Positions 47,532 to 57,395 of a DNA stretch of 64,000 nt are shown here, in pieces. The stretch covers positions 62,001 to 126,000 of the forward strand of contig NZ_JAHHUL010000004.1 in assembly GCF_019008365.1 (NCBI RefSeq), given 5' to 3'. The position numbers and the translations under genes were made by a program. Position 1 is the first letter of the stretch. The number at the start of each line of letters is the position of its first letter. Below the pieces are notes generated by a model. It searched no databases and was not told the DNA's origin. It saw only the letters and a program-made list of their open reading frames with translations. This DNA comes from Phosphitispora fastidiosa. GTDB taxonomy: Bacteria; Bacillota; Thermincolia; Thermincolales; UBA2595.

Positions 47532-48830
47532 CTACATTCCTTTTACCTTCTGCTTTACCAGGAAAAAGCCCTGCAGCAGGGATTTCTCCTGACCCAGTCC
47601 TAACTTACCGACAAGGCCCATCACCGATTCTGCCAGTTTTACCGGGTCATGCCGCACCAAGTCACTCTCAAAAACCAGGTCCTCTTTAACAGGCTTTACT
47701 TTCATTTCTTCTATCTGCCGCAGGTCAGCCTTAACCGGCACCGCGCCGTCCCTTTGATATTTTCGCAGCAGCTTCCGGGGAATTTCCTGGACATTGACAA
47801 TAGCATAATCAATCAATCCTGACCCGGCATGGCGGTGAATCGCCCTAATATGGTCCGCTGCCGTGTAACCTTCAGTTTCACCCGGCTGTGTCATAATATT
47901 GCAGGCATAAACCGTCACTGCCGGTGAAGCGGCTATTGCATCAGCCATGCCCCGTATCAAAAGGTTCGGGATAACACTGGTATACAGGCTTCCCGGACCC
48001 AGTATGATCAGGTCTGCATCTGCTATGGCCCGGAATGCTTCCGGGACAGGCTCACAGTCGCCAGGCTTAAGAAATACCCGTTTGATCTTTTTGCCTGTAC
48101 GCGGAATCTTTGATTCACCCTCAATAATACTGCCATCCTCAAGTTCAGCACAGAGGCAGCAGTTCTTCAGGGTAGCAGGTAAAACCTGACCCCTGACAGC
48201 CAAGACCTTGCTCATCTCCCTCACTGCTGTCCCAAAATCACCCACAACCTGAGTCATCGCTGTCAGCAGCAGGTTCCCCATGCTGTGACCTGCCAGACCG
48301 TAACCATTGGAAAACCGGTGCTGAAACAGGTCTTCCATCAGGGTCTCCTTATCTGCCAGAGCAACCAAGCAATTCCTGATATCTCCCGGAGGAAGTATCC
48401 CAAATTCACCCCGGAGTTTCCCGGAGCTGCCTCCGTCATCAGCAACAGTAACAATAGCTGTAATATTGCTGGTATATTTTTTCAGGCCCCGCAGCAGCAC
48501 CGACAGGCCGGTCCCTCCCCCGACTACAACGACCTTGGGACCCCGCTTAAGGTGATGCTTGCGGTAGATAAGACCGGCAACATCCTCTTCTCTCCCCGGG
48601 GCGAGCGCCTTTATTAATGAATTAAGGGTATTCCGTGTCCCTAAACACACCATAAAAGCTCCCACCGCAAGAAGGAGGAGCCCTGTTGCCAGGGGGGAGC
48701 CCTGGAGGACATGGTGCAATTTATTTGTCACCAGTATTATCCCGGCCCCAAAACAGACTGCCCCGGCAAAAGCCAGGAACATCCAACGCTTAATGCGCAT
48801 ACCGGGGTAAAGCCACTTCAATCTATCCAT
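47532..48830 (-). CDS. yvcK: YvcK/CofD-like gluconeogenesis regulator
   Basis: 432 residues. Two N-terminal hydrophobic segments (about 15-36 and 45-64) anchor it, then a YvcK domain from about residue 95: VVVGGGTGLSVLLRGLKK, VTVADDGGSSGKLRGE, GHSMGNLLL and LGPGSLYTSVIPNLL. In Bacillus, YvcK binds UDP-sugars and is needed for growth on gluconeogenic carbon and for cell shape. ATG 48830 is 3 bases from the rapZ stop, so they are co-translated. Confidence 0.92.
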   Translation of the reverse strand: MDRLKWLYPGMRIKRWMFLAFAGAVCFGAGIILVTNKLHHVLQGSPLATGLLLLAVGAFMVCLGTRNTLNSLIKALAPGREEDVAGLIYRKHHLKRGPKVVVVGGGTGLSVLLRGLKKYTSNITAIVTVADDGGSSGKLRGEFGILPPGDIRNCLVALADKETLMEDLFQHRFSNGYGLAGHSMGNLLLTAMTQVVGDFGTAVREMSKVLAVRGQVLPATLKNCCLCAELEDGSIIEGESKIPRTGKKIKRVFLKPGDCEPVPEAFRAIADADLIILGPGSLYTSVIPNLLIRGMADAIAASPAVTVYACNIMTQPGETEGYTAADHIRAIHRHAGSGLIDYAIVNVQEIPRKLLRKYQRDGAVPVKADLRQIEEMKVKPVKEDLVFESDLVRHDPVKLAESVMGLVGKLGLGQEKSLLQGFFLVKQKVKGM

Positions 48831-48833
48831 ACA

Positions 48834-49712
48834 TTACACCCCTGACGTGTTTTTCTCCAGGTCACGGTGTCTCTTGTTAACCAGGTAATTGTTGGTTTTC
48901 AGGGATTCAAACAGTTTATTGACAAGTGTAACCGAGCGGTGCTGCCCGCCGGTACAGCCAATTGCTATAACCAGGCTGGTTTTCCCTTCTTTGATGTAAT
49001 GGGGAATCAGGAATTTAATCAGACCGGAAAATTTCTTCATAAAAGTCCTGCTGACAGGAGAATCGAGCACATAATCCTGAACTTCGCTGTCATTACCGCT
49101 CAGCGGTCTCAGTTCCTCAATGTAATGCGGGTTGGGCAGAAACCTGACATCAAAGACCAGGTCGGCATCCATCGGTATGCCATACTTATATCCGAAGGAC
49201 ATCACATTTATGTTCAGATTATGTTCCTCATTATCCCCTCCGTAAAGCAGGGTTATCTGTTCTTTAAGCTGTTTGTTGCTGAGATTGGAGGTATCTATCA
49301 CTTTGCTGGCCTTGCCCTTCAATTCCTCAAGCTTCAGCCGCTCTTCCCTGATGCCTTCCAGGACCCTGCCGTGGATACCCAGGGGATGGCGTCTTCGTGA
49401 TTCCTTAAACCTCCTTACCAGAGTCTCGTCAGATGCATCCAGGAATAGAATCTCGCACTTGATTCCCAGTGATTTAAGATTTTCCAGGGAATCATAAACA
49501 GCGTCAAAAAATCCCCCGCCTCTGATATCAACTACCAATGCTATCTTATTTATTTTGCCTTCTGATTGTGCACAAAGTTCGGCAAATTTGGGAATCAGGG
49601 TCGGGGGCAAGTTGTCCACACAGAAAAACCCAAGATCCTCCAGACACCATATAGCCTGGGTTTTCCCCGCTCCGGAGAGCCCAGTTACAATTACAAATTT
49701 GATATCATTCAT
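48834..49712 (-). CDS. rapZ: RNase adapter / nucleotide-binding protein RapZ
   Basis: 292 residues. Walker A GLSGAGKT near the N-terminus, then [18 protein letters not shown] and the C-terminal [10 protein letters not shown]. In E. coli RapZ guides RNase E to the glmZ sRNA; in Firmicutes the homolog is a P-loop protein of less clear role. ATG 49712 is preceded by GGTGGAG. Directly upstream of yvcK. Confidence 0.92.
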   Translation of the reverse strand: MNDIKFVIVTGLSGAGKTQAIWCLEDLGFFCVDNLPPTLIPKFAELCAQSEGKINKIALVVDIRGGGFFDAVYDSLENLKSLGIKCEILFLDASDETLVRRFKESRRRHPLGIHGRVLEGIREERLKLEELKGKASKVIDTSNLSNKQLKEQITLLYGGDNEEHNLNINVMSFGYKYGIPMDADLVFDVRFLPNPHYIEELRPLSGNDSEVQDYVLDSPVSRTFMKKFSGLIKFLIPHYIKEGKTSLVIAIGCTGGQHRSVTLVNKLFESLKTNNYLVNKRHRDLEKNTSGV

Positions 49713-49768
49713 TTCTCCACCCCATATTATCGGTTACTGACTATTTCGCCGTAAAAATCCTTTTTCCT

Positions 49769-50500
49769 TCATACAGCATTTAACACTCTTTCCCCTGAAA
49801 CCGCGAACCTCTCCAAGACAGCGGCTCCCTCCTGCAATTCTCCAACTGACGCGGGAAAATGAGCATCACTGCAGACCACAAAATCAACCCCTGTTTTCAC
49901 CGCCGCTCTCACTAGAACTTCCTTATCATAGTGGTGACCTGTATTAATTTCGATGGCAGTATCACAGGCGGCACAGGCTGCAGATAATTCGCTGATATCA
50001 ACCGGCATTTTCAGGTTCGGATGACTGATAAAGTCAACGTCAAATCTGTACACCGCTTCCTTAAGGGCTTTAGTATTGCTTACCCGCGCCCTTTCCCGCC
50101 CCCCCCTGCTGATACCTGCCAATTGGTTAATTCCCACCACCGACCAGACTCCTTCCAGGGAAGCAGGCATTACATAGGGGTGCAGGCCCACTATCAGGAT
50201 ATCCAGCCGGTCCCGTACCTCTGAGGGAATATCTATGGATCCGTCACTGCCTGTAATATCCGCTTCTGCACCAACCTTTATGGTGAGTCCGGGATACCTT
50301 TCACTGATTGTCCTGACCTCATCAATGATTTCAAAATATGTTTCGCAGCATTTCACTCCAGTACCGATGTTGGCAGGCCCATGATCAGTTATGGCAAGCT
50401 CGCTGAGCCCTTTGGCCAGAGCTGCCTCAGCATTTTCCGGAATCGTACCTTTCCCGTCACTGTACTTGGAATGAGTATGCCAGTCTGCAAAAAATTCCAT
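49769..50500 (-). CDS. PHP-domain phosphoesterase 1
   Basis: 243 residues. Polymerase-and-histidinol-phosphatase metal motifs: DWHTHSKYSDG, AITDHGP, a GAEADI Glu, FISHPN and CSDAHF, all intact. It hydrolyses an unknown phosphoester. ATG 50500 has GAGGTG 7 bases upstream. A second PHP gene is at 51561 in the same cluster. Confidence 0.85.
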   Translation of the reverse strand: MEFFADWHTHSKYSDGKGTIPENAEAALAKGLSELAITDHGPANIGTGVKCCETYFEIIDEVRTISERYPGLTIKVGAEADITGSDGSIDIPSEVRDRLDILIVGLHPYVMPASLEGVWSVVGINQLAGISRGGRERARVSNTKALKEAVYRFDVDFISHPNLKMPVDISELSAACAACDTAIEINTGHHYDKEVLVRAAVKTGVDFVVCSDAHFPASVGELQEGAAVLERFAVSGERVLNAV

Positions 50501-50602
50501 AAAAAACACCTCACTTAATCGGCCGGCATAAAAATTAATTTGCTGGCCCAAGTAAATATACGTGAGGTATTTTGTCCACTTTTCACTTATTAAATTATCA
50601 TA

Positions 50603-51568
50603 CTAAATTATACATTTTTTAGTATTATCCTGGAGTACCAGTTTTGCGGCCCCTACAAATCCGGCGTCATTACCCAGTTGAGCGGGAACTATTCGGACTA
50701 TACTGCCTGCACAATCCAAGCAGTTTGCGCGGGCATTCCGGCAGAGGGGTTCAAACAACAGCTCCCCGGCTCTGGAAACACCACCCCCGATGACAATGGT
50801 GTCCGGGTTCAGTATGTTGATAATGTTACCCAGCCCGATTCCCAGGTAATATGCCGCCTTTTCGACTATATCCAGGGCCAGCCTGTCTCCGGCCTGGGCA
50901 GCCATAATGATATCTCTGGCCTCCAAGTTTTCTTCCTTGGAAAGTTCGGTTTTTACGCCCCTGTCCAGCGCTTCCCGGGCCATCCTGACCATGGCAGTTG
51001 CCGAAGTCAGGGTTTCCAGACAGCCCCTGCGGCCACAGCTGCACTGAGGCCCGGCGGGCTCAATAACGGCATGCCCCAGTTCCCCGGCAGCGCCGTTTGA
51101 CCCTGTATAGAGACGCCCATCAAGGACAATGCCGCCACCTATGCCGGTCCCTATTGTCACCATGACCATATTTGCCGACCCCTGGCCGGCGCCGCGCCAC
51201 TGTTCCCCCAGGGCAGCTACATTAGCGTCATTTTCCAGAAATACTGGCAGCCCGGTATACCTGCGAAGGTATTTTACCAGGGGAACATTTCTCCAGTAGA
51301 GGTTGGGGGCAAAAATGACCTCACCTGTGCTGCGTTCTGGCTGTCCGGGCACCCCGATACCCACACCGGCTACACTTTTACCGGTATCTCTCACCGCGGC
51401 CTCAAGTTCTGTTATCATCCCGGCAATTCTTCCGGCGACAGCTTCCGGCCCCGCATTGGCCAGAGTAGGAATCTCCCTTTTTTCGATAATCCCTCCATCC
51501 AGGTCAAGCAGGGCGCCTTTTATATTTGTACCCCCAAGGTCAATTCCAATCACAAATTTATCATTCAA
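50603..51568 (-). CDS. ROK-family glucokinase
   Basis: 321 residues. ATP-dependent sugar kinase, most likely glucose to glucose 6-phosphate. Seen: the phosphate-binding GIDLGGTNIKG, the sugar-binding ENDANVAALGE, TIGTGIGGGIV and the ROK zinc signature GELGH followed by CSCGRRGCLET. TTG 51568 with AAAGGTG upstream is chosen; it overlaps the PHP stop by 8 bases. GTG 51577 lacks a binding site. It fits with the glucan-degrading enzymes upstream. Confidence 0.9.
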   Translation of the reverse strand: MNDKFVIGIDLGGTNIKGALLDLDGGIIEKREIPTLANAGPEAVAGRIAGMITELEAAVRDTGKSVAGVGIGVPGQPERSTGEVIFAPNLYWRNVPLVKYLRRYTGLPVFLENDANVAALGEQWRGAGQGSANMVMVTIGTGIGGGIVLDGRLYTGSNGAAGELGHAVIEPAGPQCSCGRRGCLETLTSATAMVRMAREALDRGVKTELSKEENLEARDIIMAAQAGDRLALDIVEKAAYYLGIGLGNIINILNPDTIVIGGGVSRAGELLFEPLCRNARANCLDCAGSIVRIVPAQLGNDAGFVGAAKLVLQDNTKKCII

Positions 51569-52301
51569 TGGGATCACCTTTATCAGTTTTCTTCCTGCCC
51601 AGGTAATGCAGCACTTTCTCCACAGAGGTATTCAACACCTGTTCCTCCCTGATACCTGCCGCCAGCACTGCCTCTACAGCATAGTCAAAACGGCCCACAT
51701 CACCGGCAAAGTGAGCATCGCTCCCAATAACCATGGGCCCGCCATAGGCTGCAATCATGCGGGCTATATCGGAGCAGTTGCCGGAACTTCCCCTGCGGCT
51801 GCCACAGAAAGAACTGTTGTTGATTTCCAGGGGGATGCCTTTTTCGGCCGCTCTTCTGACTACTGCCTCATAATCCAAGGGGAATTCCGGATTTCCGGGA
51901 TGGACAATGATATCTATCAGAGGGTTTTCCAGAGCATTGAACAGGGCCCTGGTGCAGTCCTCCATGACTGAAGAACCGAAACACCTGGCATGAAACCCTG
52001 CCAGGACGACGTCCAGCCGCTCAAGATAATACCTGTCCAGGTCAAGTTCTCCTTTTTCATTAATGATATTGGCCTCAACACCTTTAAGGATTTTGACCCC
52101 ACATAATTCAGCAGGCAGTACCCGCAGGTTTCCAAAATGGTAATAATGAGGGCCTCCCGGCATGGCCGGTCCATGATCGGTAATTGCTGCCATCTCCAGG
52201 CCCTTGTCCCGCGCTGCAGCAGCTATTTCCCCAATAGTGCTGTAAGCGTGGCCGCTGGCGACAGAATGAATATGTAAGTCCGCTTTAAGTTCAAGTTTAA
52301 T
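51561..52301 (-). CDS. PHP-domain phosphoesterase 2 with apparent ATT start
   Basis: 246 residues, YcdX-type PHP phosphatase. The essential first motif DLHIHS (residues 8-13) lies upstream of the first ATG in frame (52193), so translation must begin earlier. Between the in-frame TGA at 52308-52310 and that motif there is no ATG, GTG or TTG. ATT at 52301, 9 bases after GGGAGG, is the only plausible start. Other motifs: AITDHGP, KGVEANI, IVHPGN and GSDAHF. It overlaps the ROK gene. A sequencing error is the main alternative. Confidence 0.78.
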   Translation of the reverse strand: MKLELKADLHIHSVASGHAYSTIGEIAAAARDKGLEMAAITDHGPAMPGGPHYYHFGNLRVLPAELCGVKILKGVEANIINEKGELDLDRYYLERLDVVLAGFHARCFGSSVMEDCTRALFNALENPLIDIIVHPGNPEFPLDYEAVVRRAAEKGIPLEINNSSFCGSRRGSSGNCSDIARMIAAYGGPMVIGSDAHFAGDVGRFDYAVEAVLAAGIREEQVLNTSVEKVLHYLGRKKTDKGDPIE

Positions 52302-52325
52302 GGCAGTTCACCTCCCACATCAAGA

Positions 52326-53399
52326 CTAACTTTCAGCCAGTTTTTGTTTCAGGTAGTCAATGTTCCTGACAGGTGTGGGGTCAATCCCGTACAGGGCTGC
52401 CAGATAAACACTGACATAATCGCCAATATAGGTCAGGGAAAACAGTCTGGACAATCGCCCTTCACCCTGAGACCGCACTTCAGTAATGCCGCTAACTACA
52501 CCCTTGATTATTTCTTTGCTGATATCCATGCGTTTCTGAACCCGGGGATGGTCATCAGAGTCCCTGAGGAACACAATTTCCAGCTGTCCCAGCAGGGCGG
52601 TAGGTTCTTCGAAACCCACGATCTCATTATGGTTAAGTTCGGGGAAAATATTCCAGTAGGCCGGCGCCTTCCCATTTTCATTAACCTGGCCCTTCCACCT
52701 CATGGCAACTACCTCTGTACTGCCCCCAGCCCCCCAAATCACTGGTATTTTCCCGTAAAACCTGGCTGCAATCTGTTTGGCAGTGTTCTGCTCAACCGGG
52801 GCTTCAGGCTGCACCTGCTCTCTGAGAGACCTCAGCGTCCGCGTCAATTCTTCCACTTCAACTGCCAGGCCGCTGATCAGGCCCAGCTTTTCCAGCACTG
52901 CCAGGGTGGGAATCAAAAGGTAGCCGGTCGCCGCCCGGGGCGATATCCCAGCAGGCACAACTATCACCGGGTAACCGTCACTCTCAGCCAGCTGCCGCAG
53001 TTTCCCTCCATTAGTAAGGGCTACTATCCTGGCGCCTTTCTCCTTGGCCTGGGCATATGCGCTGAGGGTTTCCTCGGTATTCCCGGAATAACTTACGGCA
53101 AACAGCAAGGTTTTGCTGTTAACAAATGCGGGCAGGGTATAGTCGCGGTTAACAATTACCGGTATGCCGGCCTGATCAGTCACATAAAGGCGCAGGAAAT
53201 CACCACCGATAGCCGAGCCTCCCAGCCCGGTGACAACTATGTTGGAAACAGAGCCATATTCTGAAGGCATCTCCGTCTTCCTCCCTATTTCCAGGGCTTC
53301 CTCACACTGTTCCGGCATCTTCCACAGGGCATCCAGCATTCCACCGGGGTCATTGGCTTTAATCTGTTCCAGCCTGTTCAGGTCATTCAGGTTGTTCAT
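52326..53399 (-). CDS. Bifunctional phosphoglucose/phosphomannose isomerase
   Basis: 357 residues with two SIS domains. It interconverts glucose 6-phosphate, mannose 6-phosphate and fructose 6-phosphate. Seen: VTGLGGSAIGGDFLR, the phosphosugar loop VSYSGNTEETL, PAGISPRAATG and a later ELNHNEIVGF catalytic region. ATG 53399 overlaps the stop of the upstream gene (ATGA), so they are translationally coupled. It may be the main glucose-phosphate isomerase route in the cluster. Confidence 0.9.
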   Translation of the reverse strand: MNNLNDLNRLEQIKANDPGGMLDALWKMPEQCEEALEIGRKTEMPSEYGSVSNIVVTGLGGSAIGGDFLRLYVTDQAGIPVIVNRDYTLPAFVNSKTLLFAVSYSGNTEETLSAYAQAKEKGARIVALTNGGKLRQLAESDGYPVIVVPAGISPRAATGYLLIPTLAVLEKLGLISGLAVEVEELTRTLRSLREQVQPEAPVEQNTAKQIAARFYGKIPVIWGAGGSTEVVAMRWKGQVNENGKAPAYWNIFPELNHNEIVGFEEPTALLGQLEIVFLRDSDDHPRVQKRMDISKEIIKGVVSGITEVRSQGEGRLSRLFSLTYIGDYVSVYLAALYGIDPTPVRNIDYLKQKLAES

Positions 53400-55387
53400 A
53401 AAATTCGTCCCCCTTCATTCGGTAACTTCATCAATATATCCTCAACATAAGCACGCAGCACCTCAGCAACACTCCATGCCTGGGAAAAACAGCCCCTGGG
53501 GTGATGCGGCGGGTCGCCGTCAAACACTTCTGATATCGTGCCAACCCCATGTTCCCTAAGGTGTGCCTTAAAGGGCACAATAAACCGTTCTGCAATCACC
53601 TTGCTCTCGGGTGAATAATCATGAACCTTTCGGAAGGCAGTTATAAATGGGCCGGCCAGCCAGCCCCATCCCGTTCCCCGGTGATACGCCGAATCCCTCT
53701 GGACGACATCACCCTGGTATTTTCCATGGTACTCGCCATCAGCAGCTGACAGACTCCTCAAGCCATAGGAGAAATACAGCTCGCGCCATACAGTGTTCAC
53801 CACATGAACCTGTTTCCCGTGGTCCAGCGGCGAAAAAGGCAGGGAAACCGCAAAAATCTGATTGGGCCGGATTGACTCATCTTTATTGCTGCCGGTAATC
53901 ACATCATAAAGACACTTTTTCTCCGGATTCCAGAACCGGTTTACAAAACTGTTCCTCACCCTGGCAGCCAATGAGTCAAAATCGACATCGTTATCACGAT
54001 ATTCACCGGCCAGACGAAGTAGTACTTCAAGGGCGTTATACCAAAGGGCATTAATCTCAACCGGTTTCCCGTGTCTTGGGGTCACTACCCAGTCACCAAC
54101 CTTGGCATCCATCCAGGTTAGCTGAATACCATGCTCCCCGGCATAAATCAGGCCGTCATCATCCATACCAATATTAAAGGCCATACCCTGGCGGTAATTT
54201 ATGATTATTTCCTTGAGTACCGGGTAAATCTCTTTTTTTATAAACTCATGATCACCTGTATATTGGAGGTACTTGTAAACAGAGTTAAAAAACCAAAGTG
54301 AAGCATCAACCGTATTGTATAGCGGCTCTCCCCCCTGATCAGGAAACATATTGGGAATCAGGCCATCTGCGCAGTATTTGGCAAAGGTCTGCAGGATCTC
54401 CCTGGCCTCGGCAAACCTGCGGGTCACCAGGGTCAGTCCCGGTAGAGCTATCATTGTATCCCGGCCCCAGTCGGTGAACCACGGGTATCCGGCGATAACT
54501 GTCCCGGCCCCGGTTGACTCCCTCCGGACAATAAATGTATCTGCAGCCAGGACCAGCCGGTTAACGAACTCCTCCTGAAATCCCAGCTCTTCAACAATTC
54601 CGGCCAGGCGGCGTTCGGCGCTCACCTGTTCCAGCAGTGGATTGGTAATACCTCTTTCTCCTGCCACGGAGGCGATGATGCTGAAGGATTCCCCGTCAGA
54701 TACCGCCGTTTCAAAACTACCCGGCATAAAATGGTCTTCCCAGGGATCAAGGCCTCTGTCCTCCTCCTGGGCATAAAACATCCCTTCAAACCAATACCCG
54801 GAACCTCTGTTATATACAGCCCGGTCCGAATACAGATGCAGCTTCGGCGCTTCCGGATATGCCTCAATGACCACAGACCTCTGCTCTGTTTCCTGGCTGA
54901 AGGGCCAGTCATTTTTCCTTATGGTATGGTGGTAATGCCTGCAGTTTACCAAAGGAGTCACCCTTACCCTTACCGGGTTAGCGCTGCCGGAATAGACAGT
55001 ATACCTGACAATGGTAATATTGGCCTCGCGAATCATAAAGACGGTTTTTTCCAGGATGACATTTTTGAATGCATAAGTATATGTCGGAAAAGGCCGCAGT
55101 TCAAAACTTTGCAGGTAAGTATACCCTTTGGGGTAAATACCTGTTCCCGTATGGTTACAGCCCAACAGATAAGTCTCGCCCTCAATCTCCACTTCTTCCT
55201 CAAGCTTAGCCAACAGCAGGGTCCGCTCCACAGGAGGCTTCAGTGATGCAAAAAGCAGCCCATGATATTTGCTGGTATTCGCACCAATCACAGTTGATGA
55301 GGCAAACCCCCCCAAACCGTTGGCAGCCAGCCACTGCCTGCCGGCATTATGTTCATACTCCCCCAGTTCATTACGGCCAAAAATCAT
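53396..55387 (-). CDS. Amylo-alpha-1,6-glucosidase family protein (GDE)
   Basis: 663 residues: an N-terminal bacterial GDE domain (about 15-220, WLAANGLGGFASSTVIGANT, then KYHGLL) and a C-terminal alpha/alpha-barrel from about 290 with WFTDWGRDTMIALPGL and GEHGIQLTWMDAKVGDW, the catalytic stretches of debranching-type glucosidases. No signal peptide, so it acts on intracellular glycogen-like glucan. GGAGG lies 7 bases before ATG 55387. Confidence 0.88.
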   Translation of the reverse strand: MIFGRNELGEYEHNAGRQWLAANGLGGFASSTVIGANTSKYHGLLFASLKPPVERTLLLAKLEEEVEIEGETYLLGCNHTGTGIYPKGYTYLQSFELRPFPTYTYAFKNVILEKTVFMIREANITIVRYTVYSGSANPVRVRVTPLVNCRHYHHTIRKNDWPFSQETEQRSVVIEAYPEAPKLHLYSDRAVYNRGSGYWFEGMFYAQEEDRGLDPWEDHFMPGSFETAVSDGESFSIIASVAGERGITNPLLEQVSAERRLAGIVEELGFQEEFVNRLVLAADTFIVRRESTGAGTVIAGYPWFTDWGRDTMIALPGLTLVTRRFAEAREILQTFAKYCADGLIPNMFPDQGGEPLYNTVDASLWFFNSVYKYLQYTGDHEFIKKEIYPVLKEIIINYRQGMAFNIGMDDDGLIYAGEHGIQLTWMDAKVGDWVVTPRHGKPVEINALWYNALEVLLRLAGEYRDNDVDFDSLAARVRNSFVNRFWNPEKKCLYDVITGSNKDESIRPNQIFAVSLPFSPLDHGKQVHVVNTVWRELYFSYGLRSLSAADGEYHGKYQGDVVQRDSAYHRGTGWGWLAGPFITAFRKVHDYSPESKVIAERFIVPFKAHLREHGVGTISEVFDGDPPHHPRGCFSQAWSVAEVLRAYVEDILMKLPNEGGRIL

Positions 55388-55429
55388 CTTTCATCCTCCA
55401 ATCAGAGTCAAAACCTGACCAGTGTTAAT

Positions 55430-57382
55430 TTACCAGGCTAAATGCGAAGTCTGCCCGGCTTCGGCAAACATGTTCACCAGAAGTAAGAACATCGCATGGG
55501 ACCATGCCAGAGGCACAACCCAGGCAGTCTGTCCCGTATTGCGGTCCACCTGTTCCGGAAGGAAACCAAGTGATGTTTGGTGTTCCAGAGCCCAACGGGC
55601 AAATCCGGCTGCTTTTTCCCAGTTCCCCCTGGATGCGTAATACATCCCCAGCCAGAGGGTCGTCAATACCCAGGGGTTCCCCCCGATATAACAATCCGCA
55701 GCATATCTTCGGATTCCGCCAATATCCGGGACAGCCAGGGCCGCCTCCAGGTGTTCCGCTGTTTTAATCATCTTGTCATCTTCCGGCAGTACTACTCCAA
55801 AAGGAACTGTCAGCCCCAAAAGACTGGCATCGGCAGTATCATCACCGAAGTACTCATAGGAAATATATCCCTTATGGCCGATGACCTCTCTCACCTGTAA
55901 ACCGTTATCTCTCTTACAGGCAAATTCCTCCCAGCCGGCAGCCATCCATCCCGACCTGATAAATCTCTCCCGCTCCGAATCCCAGAAGTATTTCGCCATA
56001 TTCTCTCCAAAGACCTTTGCCGCTTCCAGCCACCTGAGAGCGGTATCAAACTCTCCAAACGTTTTGGCCAGCAATCCTGCTGCCTTAAGTCCGCCATAGA
56101 CCGCGGCACATGAATAGGCATGCTCGCCGAAGCGTTCTTCCCAAAGATCCCACGACATCCTGGATAAATCCGATTCTTCACTCACCCACTTCTGCAAAAA
56201 ATCCCCTGACCGCATCACCGCAGGCCAGGCTTCCCCCAAAAAATCATTATCCCATGTTTCCTTACAGTACTGGTAGATACCCCAGATTACCGCCCCGGTG
56301 GAATCAATCTGGTCTCCCCAGCCCGGAGCCAAACTCCCGGAGGTATATTGTCTCTGGGGCCATTCACCTGTCGGTAACTGGTTCCTGACGGCCCAGCGGT
56401 AAAAATCCCTGGCATAACCGGGGTATCCGGCCTTCAGCATGGCATGTGCAATCATGGCGGCATCCCGCCCCCATACATACGCATAACCGCCGCACCGGGT
56501 ATAACACTCGTCAAATTCGGGTGCTGCTATAATGCCCCCGGTATCCCGGTTCATTAAAAGCCGACACACCATAACTGAGCGCTGGTACAATTTTATCACT
56601 TCAGGGCCTGCACCTGCCGGTATATATGCCTGCCCCAGATAATGTTCCCAAAACCCGGTCGTTTCTTGCAGCAAATTGTGCCACCCGGCTTCCCGGGCAT
56701 ATCTTATATTATCCTCTGCTTCCTGCCTGTTATGCCCTGCCGCGATAAAAACAGCCAGATTTCTCGTCTCTCCCGGCTCCAGCGCTCTCAGGTTCCATGC
56801 CTGGCCCCCGTCGGGAGACATGGCCACACTGTTGCCGTCAAAATTGCCGGACAAGGCATATTCGCTGCCGATGCCGCACTGATAGTCATCTGTTTCCCGG
56901 TCACCGGCAATAGCAAACCACGTGTCCTGGCGGTAATGAAATAAAATATCCCTTTCATTATCAAACCTGGTGGAGTTATACTGTGTGCTCTCATTAATGT
57001 GCATTGAAGCATAAAAAAGAAACACTACCGGCAGCGGCCTGTCGGAACAGTTTTTAATCTCGAAGCAGCGGCAGACAAGATCCCGGTCCGGGCAGGCAAA
57101 GTCAAGGGTAGTAACCTGCAGTCCGCCCCGTTTCGACCCTGCTGTTGTTTGCAAAACTCCGATATTATTCACATAATCCTGAGAGTAAACCCAGCTCCCC
57201 TCATCATCAAGCCTGACCGCCCGGTCACCAAACGCCGGGGTTAAAAGCGCCGCCCAGGTATGGTTAAGATGCTGGGCATTATCTATCTGCGGCCAGAAGA
57301 ACCGGTGCAGTCCGCCTTTGGAACTGAGCGCCGCCAGTATTCTCCCATTTCCGATAATTGCTGTGTTGATTAGTGGTTTCAC
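55430..57382 (-). CDS. Glycoside hydrolase family 15 (glucoamylase-type)
   Basis: 650 residues. N-terminal beta-sandwich (about 1-260) then an (alpha/alpha)6 barrel with YVWGRDAAMIAHAM and WDLWEERFGEHAYSC, the latter holding the catalytic Glu; ending in CYIGGNPWVLTTLWLGMYY and VPLAWSHAMF. It releases glucose or trehalose-type products from alpha-glucan. No signal peptide, so intracellular. GTG 57382 has GGGGG about 7 bases upstream. Confidence 0.88.
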   Translation of the reverse strand: MKPLINTAIIGNGRILAALSSKGGLHRFFWPQIDNAQHLNHTWAALLTPAFGDRAVRLDDEGSWVYSQDYVNNIGVLQTTAGSKRGGLQVTTLDFACPDRDLVCRCFEIKNCSDRPLPVVFLFYASMHINESTQYNSTRFDNERDILFHYRQDTWFAIAGDRETDDYQCGIGSEYALSGNFDGNSVAMSPDGGQAWNLRALEPGETRNLAVFIAAGHNRQEAEDNIRYAREAGWHNLLQETTGFWEHYLGQAYIPAGAGPEVIKLYQRSVMVCRLLMNRDTGGIIAAPEFDECYTRCGGYAYVWGRDAAMIAHAMLKAGYPGYARDFYRWAVRNQLPTGEWPQRQYTSGSLAPGWGDQIDSTGAVIWGIYQYCKETWDNDFLGEAWPAVMRSGDFLQKWVSEESDLSRMSWDLWEERFGEHAYSCAAVYGGLKAAGLLAKTFGEFDTALRWLEAAKVFGENMAKYFWDSERERFIRSGWMAAGWEEFACKRDNGLQVREVIGHKGYISYEYFGDDTADASLLGLTVPFGVVLPEDDKMIKTAEHLEAALAVPDIGGIRRYAADCYIGGNPWVLTTLWLGMYYASRGNWEKAAGFARWALEHQTSLGFLPEQVDRNTGQTAWVVPLAWSHAMFLLLVNMFAEAGQTSHLAW

Positions 57383-57395
57383 GTTCCGCCCCCTT

